Shown here: piece by piece, positions 16,616 to 24,348 of the stretch | Position numbering within the stretch: position 1 is the stretch's first letter | Layout: every line of letters starts with the position of its first letter | From: Vibrio amylolyticus | GTDB lineage: Bacteria; Pseudomonadota; Gammaproteobacteria; Enterobacterales; Vibrionaceae | Direction: 5' to 3' | DNA length: 33,718 nt | NCBI RefSeq assembly: GCF_023145695.1 | Contig: NZ_JAJHVV010000020.1 | Span: 1 to 33,718, forward strand | Made by a program: the position numbers and the translations under genes | The notes under the pieces: generated by a model | Told to the model about the DNA's origin: nothing | Databases searched by the model: none | Seen by the model: only the letters and a program-made list of their open reading frames with translations

Positions 16616-17834
16616 TTCAACCAATGTAGTCACATTACGTGAACAGTTTCCAGCCCTTACACAACTCAACAATGGCGTATCTCCTGTTTATTTTGATGGC
16701 CCAGGAGGAACCCAGTTACCCTACTCCGTCATTGAAGGATTTAGTGCTTATTTACACAATGGAAATTCAAATTTAGGAGGCCGATTCTCAGTCAGTAAAA
16801 ACACTGTGAATCTAGTCGACGTATGCAGAGAAAAAGCCGCTGCATTATTCGGTGCATCATCGAAAGATGAGATTGTATTTGGCGCCAACATGACGACAAT
16901 GGCGTTCCATTTCAGTCGCGCCATTAGCCAAGAATGGCAGGCTGGTGATGAGATTATTCTTAGCGATGCTGATCACGGTGCAAACCGATCTTCTTGGGCG
17001 ATGGCCGCTAAAGACAAGGGCGTTAAGGTGCACTATGTCCCCGTCAAAGATGCGACCTGTAATCTCGATTTAGAGAAGTTTCAATCACTGCTCAATGACA
17101 AAACCCGCCTTGTGGCGATAACCGCGGCAAGTAACTTATCAGGCACAGTTGTCGATATTCAAAGAGTGACTGAACTCGCTAAAGCGAATGGTAGCGTTGT
17201 CTTTATTGATGCCGTACACCTATTACCGCATCAGATACTCGATGTAACGCAACTTGGGGCCGACTTTGTTGCAGGGTCTGCCTATAAGTTCTTTGGCCCA
17301 CATTTAGGGGTGCTTTATGGCCGTAAAGCGTTACTAGAAAAATATAGCCCTTATAAAGTAGAGCCAGCACCGACTACAGCGCCTAATTGCTGGGAGACCG
17401 GCACACTCAATTTTGAAGCTCTGTCAGCATTCTCTCACGCGATTGATTATCTTGCGTCGCTGGGTGAAGGAGAAACTCTAAGAGTTCGTCTCGAGTCGGC
17501 ATACAGCAATATCCATCAGTATGAAGCGACACTTGCCGACTACTTCTTAACTCGGCTAAAAGAGTTTCCTTCTATTGAACTGTTTGGCGAACCAACAGCA
17601 AACAATCGAACTGCCACATTTGCGCTTCGATTTGGAGAGACCGACCCAGCAGCCGTTGCCGCACATTTAGGTGAGCATGAGATCTACACATGGAGTGGGC
17701 ATTTATACGCAGACCGATTAACCGATGCACTTGGTGTTACCGATAAAGGGGGGATACTTCGAGTCGGGTTAATGCATTACAACACCAAAGAAGAGATCGA
17801 TCGCTTCTTTACCGCCCTTCACAGCGTGTTATAG
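16593..17834 (+). CDS. Class V aminotransferase-fold PLP enzyme (cysteine desulfurase-like, VC1184 subfamily)
   Basis: A 413-residue fold-type I PLP enzyme. The PLP lysine is K232 in GSAYKFFGPHLG, and D206-AVH-209 supplies the cofactor aspartate and stacking region. The N-terminal YFDGPGGTQLP motif and CWETGTLNFE are typical of the VC1184-type subfamily, named cysteine desulfurase-like by homology only. It has no Suf or Isc partners here, and its true reaction is unknown. The frame is open to 16524, but ATG 16593 with AAGGAG six bases upstream is clearly the start, inside the dioxygenase gene's end. A PLP enzyme coupled to an amino-acid-type hydroxylase suggests successive steps on one amino acid. 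A terminator follows. Confidence 0.9.
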   Translation: MSSYLPLNSTNVVTLREQFPALTQLNNGVSPVYFDGPGGTQLPYSVIEGFSAYLHNGNSNLGGRFSVSKNTVNLVDVCREKAAALFGASSKDEIVFGANMTTMAFHFSRAISQEWQAGDEIILSDADHGANRSSWAMAAKDKGVKVHYVPVKDATCNLDLEKFQSLLNDKTRLVAITAASNLSGTVVDIQRVTELAKANGSVVFIDAVHLLPHQILDVTQLGADFVAGSAYKFFGPHLGVLYGRKALLEKYSPYKVEPAPTTAPNCWETGTLNFEALSAFSHAIDYLASLGEGETLRVRLESAYSNIHQYEATLADYFLTRLKEFPSIELFGEPTANNRTATFALRFGETDPAAVAAHLGEHEIYTWSGHLYADRLTDALGVTDKGGILRVGLMHYNTKEEIDRFFTALHSVL

Positions 17835-17855
17835 AGATAAGCAGCACATATTAAA

Positions 17856-17876
17856 AAAGCCACGTCATGTGGCTTT
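17856..17876 (+). terminator. Terminator of the dioxygenase/PLP operon
   Basis: AAAGCCAC and GTGGCTTT form a perfect eight-base-pair stem with a five-base loop, 21 bases after the PLP gene's stop. The T run is short (TTTCTC). Confidence 0.75.
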
Positions 17877-17941
17877 CTCATATTTGCTAGCAGTTAACCA
17901 TTCACTCCTTATCAACTTAAAGGAGAGGAATTATCGCTAAC

Positions 17942-18208
17942 TTATTTGTTGAGTTCGCTATTATCAAGCTGCTCTTTTGCCGCTTCTACTTTAGAGAAAT
18001 CAAGCCCAAGCTCAACCACGGCTTCTTTTATCAGCGCAGGGTTTTGCATGACTTGTCCCATTAGCGCCTGAAGCTGTTCTTGAGGCAAACCTAACTGACT
18101 AATCGTCGCCATTGCTGCAAGAGGATTCTCAGTCAATACTTCAAAAATCTCGCTGATTTGTTGGTCACTAATATTGTTCTCTTTCAACAATGCAATAATC
18201 GGGTTCAT
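17942..18208 (-). CDS. DUF2999 family protein
   Basis: An 88-residue, all-helical, acidic cytoplasmic protein of the Vibrio-type DUF2999 family (recognised from the opening MNPIIALLKENNISD and LTENPLAAMATI). No function is known. An in-frame GTG at 18211 precedes the ATG, but AAAGGT is spaced correctly for the ATG at 18208. It is a single gene divergent from the tandem membrane-protein genes. Confidence 0.85.
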   Translation of the reverse strand: MNPIIALLKENNISDQQISEIFEVLTENPLAAMATISQLGLPQEQLQALMGQVMQNPALIKEAVVELGLDFSKVEAAKEQLDNSELNK

Positions 18209-18500
18209 CACGATACCTTTCTAACTACTCAATAAAAATAGGCTGAAAGTCTACCACTTGACCTTCTTTGATTACACATACAATCGATAAATCGCCACGA
18301 ATAAGTCATCCAAGTACTCTGGAAACATCATCTGTATTGCTCACGGACAATGATCTCCATCAATTCTCTTTCGGTTAATTTTTCGATATCACTATTAGGT
18401 GTTTATTTTCATTTTAATTTGGCTGCAATTTTGGTCGTGGATGCCAAACTATCGGCAGTTAAATCTTGTATCCATCTTAATAAAGATCTGAAGGGGACTT

Positions 18501-18695
18501 ATGAACATTAAACTTGGTCGTGTAATGACATCTAGCCGTTTGAGCTGTTTCGTTGCTTTTATTGGAGCAACCTTTGCTTGGGTTCTCAGCATGCCAACGT
18601 TGCTCGTGTATTCGGTTATCTTCCTTCTGTTCAGCGCTGCGCTTTATTTAAAAGACCTTTGGAAAAACAAAGCGAAACTGCACGCCCCTAATTAG
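18501..18695 (+). CDS. Small inner-membrane protein, copy 1 of a tandem pair
   Basis: 64 residues with two predicted membrane helices (~15-31 and ~34-50) and a basic C-terminus (KDLWKNKAKLH). AAGGGGA precedes the ATG. About 59% identical to the product of the gene at 18822; the match is strongest in SSRL.CF.AF..ATFAWVL.MP. I do not recognise the family. The conserved paralogue and good ribosome binding sites support both as real genes. Each copy has its own upstream region, so they could be expressed separately. Confidence 0.8.
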   Translation: MNIKLGRVMTSSRLSCFVAFIGATFAWVLSMPTLLVYSVIFLLFSAALYLKDLWKNKAKLHAPN

Positions 18696-18755
18696 ATCTT
18701 ACAATGAATATTTTGCTATCTCGATCACTAATTCATATCTTTTGATAAGGATTTA

Positions 18756-18770
18756 GCTTAATTTTTAAGC
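18756..18770. other. Short AT-rich palindrome between the tandem membrane-protein genes
   Basis: GCTTAA-TTT-TTAAGC, a perfect six-base inverted repeat followed by AAAAATG. It is too AT-rich to be a convincing terminator. It could be a weak attenuator or a protein-binding site for the second copy. Confidence 0.3.
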
Positions 18771-18821
18771 AAAAATGAGACAATACAAACGTTGAAAAAG
18801 AGAAATCTTTAGGAGGCGTTT

Positions 18822-19013
18822 ATGAACAAGAAACTTGGCCACATCATGTCTTCGAGCCGATTGGTCTGCTTTATTGCTTTCCTAGCAGCAACCTTCGCTT
18901 GGGTACTTACAATGCCAGCACTGCTTTTTGTCTCAATCACATTCCTGATTGTCAGTGCTGTGATATACCTCGGTGATATGTGGAAAAATAGAGTCAAAGA
19001 GAGAGATGCTTAA
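18822..19013 (+). CDS. Small inner-membrane protein, copy 2 of a tandem pair
   Basis: 63 residues, paralogue of the protein at 18501 with the same length and two-helix layout. TTAGGAGG gives a very strong ribosome binding site nine bases before the ATG, stronger than that of copy 1. Charged C-terminus (KNRVKERDA). Unknown family and function. The 126-base gap and separate leaders suggest the copies are regulated differently. Confidence 0.8.
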   Translation: MNKKLGHIMSSSRLVCFIAFLAATFAWVLTMPALLFVSITFLIVSAVIYLGDMWKNRVKERDA

Positions 19014-19124
19014 CAGGCTATCGCTTCACTTATTGGGTAAAGTTTTTGCCTAACTGAGCGCACGTTTTCTACTGTAAAAGTCAGCTCATTTTGTTGAGAG
19101 CACATTGTTGAGAAACTAACCAAT

Positions 19125-19149
19125 AAAGGATGCATCATCGGCATCCTTT
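19125..19149. terminator. Bidirectional hairpin between membrane-protein and HAD genes
   Basis: AAAGGATGC and GCATCCTTT make a perfect nine-base-pair stem with a seven-base loop between convergent genes. The terminal A/T pairs give U-ended hairpins in both directions. Confidence 0.65.
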
Positions 19150-19186
19150 AAGAGCTTATTACACTGATCGTTAATCGTTCTAAAGC

Positions 19187-19804
19187 TTAAAAAGAGAGAC
19201 CTAACGCTCTAAGCTCTGCTTCACATTGCGCTGCATTTTCAAACTGAATGGCTGAAATTTCCGCGTCTTCTGCGCCTTTAACATTGTGCGGCATATCGTC
19301 AATAAAGACCGTTTCTGATGCACGAATATCGTGTTGCGACAACAAAGCTTGGTAAATTTCAGGTTGAGGTTTTAATAGTCCAAGATCCGCAGAGACCGTC
19401 GCCCCTTCAAACAATACCCAAAAGTCGTACGTGCTTTTGAGGTACTCAACAATTTCCACCACGTTATCGGTCAGTGCAAAAATACGATAGCCAGCACCTT
19501 TGAGCCTTTTTATAAGATCAACCGAACCGTAGAGCAAAATAAGGGATTGTTTTACGTAATAGAAAAGCCGTTCGCACTCTTCAACCGATAACTGATGCTG
19601 TTGGTGATACTGGGCTTTAGCTTCTTCTTCAGTCATAAGACCTTTATTCAAGTCTAGCCATACCTTGTCTTGAAATAGCCTTGTGGCAAGCTTTTCAGGC
19701 TGTTCTATGTCACCAAATGTTAGCCTAACAATCTCAGCAGGCGACCACCTCACAATGACATTACCAACATCAAATACCACATTCTTAATGTTACTTTGCG
19801 ACAT
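19187..19804 (-). CDS. HAD-superfamily hydrolase (YihX-like phosphatase)
   Basis: A 205-residue haloacid-dehalogenase-fold phosphatase with a small helical cap (subfamily IA). Motif I is FDVGNVIV with the nucleophile Asp12. The usual second Asp is Asn15 here, as I recall for E. coli YihX, a sugar-phosphate phosphatase. Motif II is T112 in ALTDN, motif III is K145 in LKPQPEIY, and motif IV is D169-D170 in FIDDMPHN. GGGAG lies eight bases before the ATG. Substrate unknown; a glucose 1-phosphate activity would fit YihX but is not shown. Divergent from a LysR gene. Confidence 0.88.
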   Translation of the reverse strand: MSQSNIKNVVFDVGNVIVRWSPAEIVRLTFGDIEQPEKLATRLFQDKVWLDLNKGLMTEEEAKAQYHQQHQLSVEECERLFYYVKQSLILLYGSVDLIKRLKGAGYRIFALTDNVVEIVEYLKSTYDFWVLFEGATVSADLGLLKPQPEIYQALLSQHDIRASETVFIDDMPHNVKGAEDAEISAIQFENAAQCEAELRALGLSF

Positions 19805-20040
19805 ATCGATTCTCCCTCAATTAATAACCTTTACGCTGCTACGATCGGCAAATAAATCCCATCCATGAGTCTATGTTCATTTACATCGAATAATAACAAC
19901 CAAAATAAAAAGCTATGGGCATTCTCAAGTTAATTAACAGTAACTGACTGAAATTTCACCAATTGACTCACTAACCGCAATCTCCTAATCTTGAGTCATG
20001 CATACATTCTCGTTCCCAAACCTAGATTAAGCCTGCAATT

Positions 20041-20949
20041 ATGAAAGCTAAAGATATCTCTAACCTGTATTTGTTCTGCCAGTCAGTTGAGTCTGGAGGA
20101 TTTGCCGCGGCCAGCCTTGTCACCCATGTCTCTGCGCCTACGCTGTCTCGTGCGGTATCACACCTTGAAGAGCACGTTGGAGAGAAATTGGTGCACCGAA
20201 ATGCGAAACAATTTCAGCTAACCACTTCTGGTGAAGAGTATTACCAACGCTTTGCGCCTATCTTCGGACAGCTAAGTGAGCAGTGGCTAGAGCTTTCTAA
20301 TACACAAGCAACTCTCACGGGCGATATACGAATCTCTTGCCCTGAACCATTTGCCGACTTCTTTGTACAGGAACTGGCTATCGAATTCATGAAGCAACAC
20401 CCTGAGGTGAACATCTCGATTCACTTCTTAGCCGATACAGAGCACTTTGTTGATAAACAGATTGATCTTGCCATTGTCACGACTCCAACTCGAGCAGAGC
20501 ACTTGATTCAACGTAATTTACTCAAAAGCCAATTGGTACTTGCCGCTTCACCTCAATATATCAAACAGCATGGCAAGCCAAGCCGCGTGGAAGATTTACT
20601 TAACCACAAACTCCTCTCGAGCAATAAGATGACACAATGGGAATTTAAGCAAGATGGCCAGTGGATTAAGATTCCACCTTCTCCACGCTACTCAGTTATT
20701 AGTGTCCGCCTGATCATTCAAGCGGCACTTGCTGGCATCGGCATTTGCCTCATTCCTATGGAATCTTTCAATAAGTACAAAGAAAATGGTGAACTTGTAG
20801 CGTTACTGCCAGAAGCTGAATGCCCTATTGGCAGCTCCTATCTGGTATGGGCAGACAGAAGGCTCACCTCCGCTCGTGTTACTGCCTTCAAAGATATGAT
20901 TCTAGAGCGATTCAACGACCCTGAAGAGTTTTTAACGTCACTCTCGTAA
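20041..20949 (+). CDS. LysR-family transcriptional regulator
   Basis: 302 residues. The N-terminal winged helix-turn-helix spans ~5-65 (GGFAAASLVTHVSAPTLSRAVSHLE), followed by a periplasmic-binding-protein-like effector domain ~90-295. No obvious ribosome binding site precedes the ATG. LysR regulators usually control a divergent neighbour, here the HAD phosphatase gene across 236 bases, but no clear T-N11-A dyad was picked out. Effector unknown. Confidence 0.92.
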   Translation: MKAKDISNLYLFCQSVESGGFAAASLVTHVSAPTLSRAVSHLEEHVGEKLVHRNAKQFQLTTSGEEYYQRFAPIFGQLSEQWLELSNTQATLTGDIRISCPEPFADFFVQELAIEFMKQHPEVNISIHFLADTEHFVDKQIDLAIVTTPTRAEHLIQRNLLKSQLVLAASPQYIKQHGKPSRVEDLLNHKLLSSNKMTQWEFKQDGQWIKIPPSPRYSVISVRLIIQAALAGIGICLIPMESFNKYKENGELVALLPEAECPIGSSYLVWADRRLTSARVTAFKDMILERFNDPEEFLTSLS

Positions 20950-21117
20950 CCTAGTCGTTAAATGCAGATCATGTATTTCAATCATGCATAATTGCACGAT
21001 TAAAATTCAATACTGTCTATTTTTGAACGCTAAACATAAGAGTAATATTGTTTTCAACGAAGAGAGGTTCAGGTAACGGAATCACTCCCCAATACACTAA
21101 CTTTTGTAGGTATTATT

Positions 21118-21501
21118 ATGAAAACTATTGCTCTTACTCTCATGGCTGCATTCATTGCTATTCCAACTGCTATGGCTGGTCCAGCAAATAATTCTAACCT
21201 GCCACCAAACACTCAAAGCCAAATCATCGAGATCAAACAGGTATTAACAGAGCCGCTTGCTTACCTAGATCCAAGTGAAAAAACTGGTGGCGGATTCACG
21301 TACGATGAAGATGCACAGCGCACTGGTGAACGCTTCACTTACTTAGACCCAAGCGAAAAAACAGGCGGTGGGTTCACGTACGATGAAGACGAACAGCGCA
21401 CTGGTGAACGCTTCACTTACTTAGACCCAAGCGAAAAAACAGGCGGTGGGTTCACTTACGATGAAGACGAACAGCGTACAAGCGAACGCTTTGCTTCGTA
21501 A
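21118..21501 (+). CDS. Secreted protein built of three 26-residue acidic repeats
   Basis: A 127-residue exported protein with signal peptide 1-20 (PTAMA), a short Asn/Pro linker, then three near-perfect copies of a 26-residue unit starting YLDPSEKTGGGFTYDED and ending QRT(G/S)ERF. The units run from residue 49 to 126. The repeat is hydrophilic and acidic with Tyr, Phe and Gly and has no Cys. I do not recognise a family. It has its own upstream region (AGG before the ATG) and its own terminator. Possible roles such as a surface or matrix component, a metal- or calcium-binding peptide, or a precursor cut into peptides are speculation. Confidence 0.8.
   Translation: MKTIALTLMAAFIAIPTAMAGPANNSNLPPNTQSQIIEIKQVLTEPLAYLDPSEKTGGGFTYDEDAQRTGERFTYLDPSEKTGGGFTYDEDEQRTGERFTYLDPSEKTGGGFTYDEDEQRTSERFAS
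21262..21495 (+). repeat. Three tandem 78-base repeats inside the secreted protein gene
   Basis: Units start at 21262, 21340 and 21418, each beginning with TAC-(C/T)TA-GA. Copies 2 and 3 differ at only a few bases until their last ~20, while copy 1 has more silent changes. The length is a multiple of three, so copy number can change without breaking the frame. Confidence 0.92.
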
Positions 21502-21521
21502 TATCGACATTCAGTTTAATT

Positions 21522-21552
21522 GAGCCATTTGGTCTTCCATTTGGCTCTTTTT
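21522..21552 (+). terminator. Terminator after the repeat protein gene
   Basis: GAGCCA (21522-21527) pairs with TGGCTC (21542-21547), with an inner GG/CC pair, followed directly by TTTTTAATT. Confidence 0.75.
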
Positions 21553-21592
21553 AATTGCAATTTGTCTTAATCACTAACAAAAAGAGACTAGG

Positions 21593-22492
21593 TTACCCTT
21601 TCACCCTCGCGGCAATGAAGTCCACTGCGGCTTTCACCTTTGGCGTGGCATAACTTAACTTTTGATAGAGCATATATACGCCTAAATGTGGGTTTTCGGT
21701 AATGTTTAACGGCTCATCGAATGTCAGCTCAACCAAGTCACCTCGTTCAAAGTAGGGTTGTAAAGCCCAACGCGGCATCATCACAATACCTAATCCATCC
21801 ATCGCCTTTTGAGCTAACCATTTGCCATTATTTGTGGTTAACGCACTCGGGGCTGATACGTTTTGCCACTGGCCATCAACTTCGCTAAGCCAAGGGGTCG
21901 GTCCGGCTGGCGTTTTAAAATACAGTCCTTTGTGATTAACCAAATCCCGAGTGCTACGAGGAACACCCGCTACATTTAAATACTTTTTCGACGCTGCGGC
22001 TACAAAACCATTATCCATTAAGTGGATAGCGACCACCCGCTCATCAGGGGCGAAGCCACCACGAATGGCAATATCGACATCATCTCGGTTTAACTTTGAA
22101 ATCTCATCGCTCAACACCACATCCAAAAGCACATCTGGGTATCGTTCAGAAAATTCATCGAGAATCGGGATTAGAACTTGCTCACCAAACCCCACCATAG
22201 CACTGATCTTTAACGTACCTGTCGGTGCTGTCTGATAGTCACGAACCGCTTGGTCGCTTAACTCTAACTGCGCCAAAATGCCATTTACTTGCTGTAAATA
22301 TTGCTGACCGACTTCGGTTAACACCACAGAACGTGTAGTTCGCGTTAATAATTGGGCTCCTAGGCTCTCTTCTAAGTCTGCAATACGGCGAGAAATTGAA
22401 GACGCAGGCACACCAAAGCGTTTCGCGGCCACAGTAAAGTTTCCCGCTTCTACCGTCGCCGAGAAGTATTTCAGCGCTCTAATTTTATCCAT
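21593..22492 (-). CDS. LysR-family transcriptional regulator, divergent from a CurA-like reductase
   Basis: 299 residues: winged helix ~4-62 (GNFTVAAKRFGVPASSISRRIADLE) and an effector-binding domain ~90-295. The frame is open to 22522, but ATG 22492 (MDKIRALKYF) has AAGGAG eight bases upstream and matches where LysR proteins begin. It reads away from the reductase gene, with a LysR-type dyad between them at 22525-22544, so it probably controls that gene and itself. Inducer unknown; the target suggests reactive carbonyl or quinone compounds. Confidence 0.92.
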   Translation of the reverse strand: MDKIRALKYFSATVEAGNFTVAAKRFGVPASSISRRIADLEESLGAQLLTRTTRSVVLTEVGQQYLQQVNGILAQLELSDQAVRDYQTAPTGTLKISAMVGFGEQVLIPILDEFSERYPDVLLDVVLSDEISKLNRDDVDIAIRGGFAPDERVVAIHLMDNGFVAAASKKYLNVAGVPRSTRDLVNHKGLYFKTPAGPTPWLSEVDGQWQNVSAPSALTTNNGKWLAQKAMDGLGIVMMPRWALQPYFERGDLVELTFDEPLNITENPHLGVYMLYQKLSYATPKVKAAVDFIAARVKG

Positions 22493-22524
22493 GCTCCCTA
22501 CTCCTTTCATTACTCCAAACAAAC

Positions 22525-22544
22525 ATTGTTGTTATAAAAACAAT
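22525..22544. promoter_or_regulatory. LysR-type operator between divergent regulator and reductase
   Basis: ATTGTT (22525-22530) and AACAAT (22539-22544) form a symmetric dyad with the T-N11-A core expected of LysR binding sites. It lies just upstream of the LysR start and about 100 bases before the reductase start. Confidence 0.6.
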
Positions 22545-22640
22545 ATAGATTAGCTTTTCACCCACTATATACCATACAAATAATAGGTAATAATCGTTTC
22601 ATCAACTCAGCCTTCCAAATAAAAACAAAAGGAACACACC

Positions 22641-23639
22641 ATGAGCCATTACAAAGAAATCTTGCTTGCCCAACGCCCTGACAACAACCCAATTGGCCCG
22701 CACCTTTTCAAAGTACAAGAAAAAGAAATTCCAACAGCAGGTCCAGGCCAGATTTTAATCAAGCAGACACACATGTCATTGGACCCTGCCATGCTAGGTT
22801 GGATGAGCCCAGACACTAACAGCTACATTCCACCAGTGGATCTAGGTGCTGTGATGCGATCGAGTGGTTTTGGTGAGATCGTTGAATCTAACCACCCTGA
22901 TTTTTCTGCAGGTGATAAAGTCATGGGTATGATTGGCTGGACAGAATATGCAGTCTCAAATGGACAAGGTATCAACAAGGTACAATCCGATATTGATGCC
23001 GAGATGGCGTTGTCTGTCTTCGCTCTTCCGGGCTTAACCGCAACCCAAGGGTTATTCCATTTCGGTAAACCTAAATCAGGTGAAACTCTCGTTGTAACAG
23101 GTGCTGCAGGATCAGTAGGCTCAATTGTTGGTCAGCTTGCGAAAGCCGACGGCCTTCGAGTCATTGGTGTCGTGGGTAGTGATGAAAAGGCCGACTGGAT
23201 TGTAAATACGTTAGGCTTTGATGGCGCCATTAACTACAAATCAGAGAACTTAGAAGAGCAACTGATTGAGCTAACACCGAATGGCGTTGACGTGTTCTTT
23301 GAAAATACGGGCGGCCCAATTCAACACGCTATTTTCAACCGTATGAATACCCATGGACGTATCGTTGTATGCGGCATGATCGCCGATTATACAAGCGAAA
23401 CGCCTGCACTTGGGCCGAACTGGATAAACCTAATCAAAAAACGCATCACGGTTCAAGGCTTTGCAATGCCAGACCATTTTGGTGATGTTCCTGCACTGCT
23501 CGGTAAATTAACGCCATACGTAATGCAGGGTAAGGTTCAGTACCGAAGCCATGTTCTCGACGGATTAGAGAGTGCAATGACAGGGCTTAACTTACTGCTA
23601 ACAGGTCAGAACCAAGGTAAGTTGATTGTGAAGCTATAA
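22641..23639 (+). CDS. NADP-dependent medium-chain oxidoreductase (CurA / 2-alkenal reductase-like)
   Basis: A 332-residue zinc-free medium-chain dehydrogenase/reductase. The cofactor loop is VVTGAAGSVGSIVGQLAK (~residues 151-168), and the N-terminal substrate domain carries MSLDPAMLGWM. Closest recognised type is the NADPH-dependent curcumin / prostaglandin / leukotriene B4 reductase group, which reduces the C=C of unsaturated carbonyls. AAAGGA precedes the ATG. A divergent LysR gene with a dyad operator indicates inducible expression, and a strong terminator follows. The natural substrate cannot be read from sequence. Confidence 0.9.
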   Translation: MSHYKEILLAQRPDNNPIGPHLFKVQEKEIPTAGPGQILIKQTHMSLDPAMLGWMSPDTNSYIPPVDLGAVMRSSGFGEIVESNHPDFSAGDKVMGMIGWTEYAVSNGQGINKVQSDIDAEMALSVFALPGLTATQGLFHFGKPKSGETLVVTGAAGSVGSIVGQLAKADGLRVIGVVGSDEKADWIVNTLGFDGAINYKSENLEEQLIELTPNGVDVFFENTGGPIQHAIFNRMNTHGRIVVCGMIADYTSETPALGPNWINLIKKRITVQGFAMPDHFGDVPALLGKLTPYVMQGKVQYRSHVLDGLESAMTGLNLLLTGQNQGKLIVKL

Positions 23640-23672
23640 TGTAACGTTATAGAGTCTTTGTTATCGAAAGAA

Positions 23673-23703
23673 AAAAGCGAGAGACCAAATGGCTCTCGCT
23701 TTT
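23673..23703. terminator. Terminator shared by the reductase and DUF1456 genes
   Basis: AAAAGCGAGAG and CTCTCGCTTTT form an 11-base-pair stem with a nine-base loop, with A/T runs on both sides. It lies between convergent genes. Confidence 0.85.
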
Positions 23704-23736
23704 CTATTTGTATCACGCTTGTACTGAGGTCATTAA

Positions 23737-24216
23737 TTACCCAGCAAACTCTTCTGAATCAGGGCGGTTAGTAAACTGCACGCCGTTTAAAAAATCGCTC
23801 AGAAGCTGGTCTTCACAATTTTTGTAGTTTTTGTTGTTCGGCTTGCGGAAGTAAGCACCAATTTCGTACTTACTTAAGCTAATACCAACCACTTCTAATA
23901 CGTCTAATACGTCTTCTGCTTTCATGTTTAGCGCAATACGCAGCTTCATGAAAATCATATTATTAGTTAGCTCAACTTCTGGCTTAGGCTGATCGCCCTC
24001 TTTTTTGCCTCGCTTGAGGTTAATAAAGCCATTTAAGAATACGGCTAACTCTTTATCTTTCATCTTAGTGAATGATTTATCGCTCTCATCTTTTAGCCAA
24101 TTTCCAACCTTGTCGTGAGCAACAGTAACGTCTGCTTGCTCGAAAGCTTTGATAACTTGTGCGTTTTTAAGGTTTAACGCGTGTTGGATACGACGCAAAA
24201 TTTCATTGTTAGTCAC
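23737..24216 (-). CDS. DUF1456 family protein (YehS-like)
   Basis: 159 residues made of two similar halves (starting NNEILRRIQHALNL and NNMIFMKLRIALNM), each a helical unit ending near an FLNG motif (VFLNGFINLKRGKK and DFLNGVQF). This is the duplicated DUF1456 layout of E. coli YehS. No biochemical role is established. Cytoplasmic, no signal peptide. It reads away from the LysR gene at 24349 in the same direction, 132 bases apart, so probably a separate unit. Confidence 0.9.
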   Translation of the reverse strand: MTNNEILRRIQHALNLKNAQVIKAFEQADVTVAHDKVGNWLKDESDKSFTKMKDKELAVFLNGFINLKRGKKEGDQPKPEVELTNNMIFMKLRIALNMKAEDVLDVLEVVGISLSKYEIGAYFRKPNNKNYKNCEDQLLSDFLNGVQFTNRPDSEEFAG

Positions 24217-24348
24217 TAGGTTGTCCTAAATAGGGAGATGGAGATAAGTATAGTTGAGCGCGACTCTACCAGAGAACCTTCGTTTTCGGTAGTTCAAAAA
24301 ACTCAGACCCTACAACAATAGGGAAATGCATTAAATATAAGATCGTCT

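Noticed and set aside
21262..21495. Tandem repeats as a CRISPR array
   Set aside because: The 78-base units are contiguous, coding and in frame, with no spacers and no cas genes.
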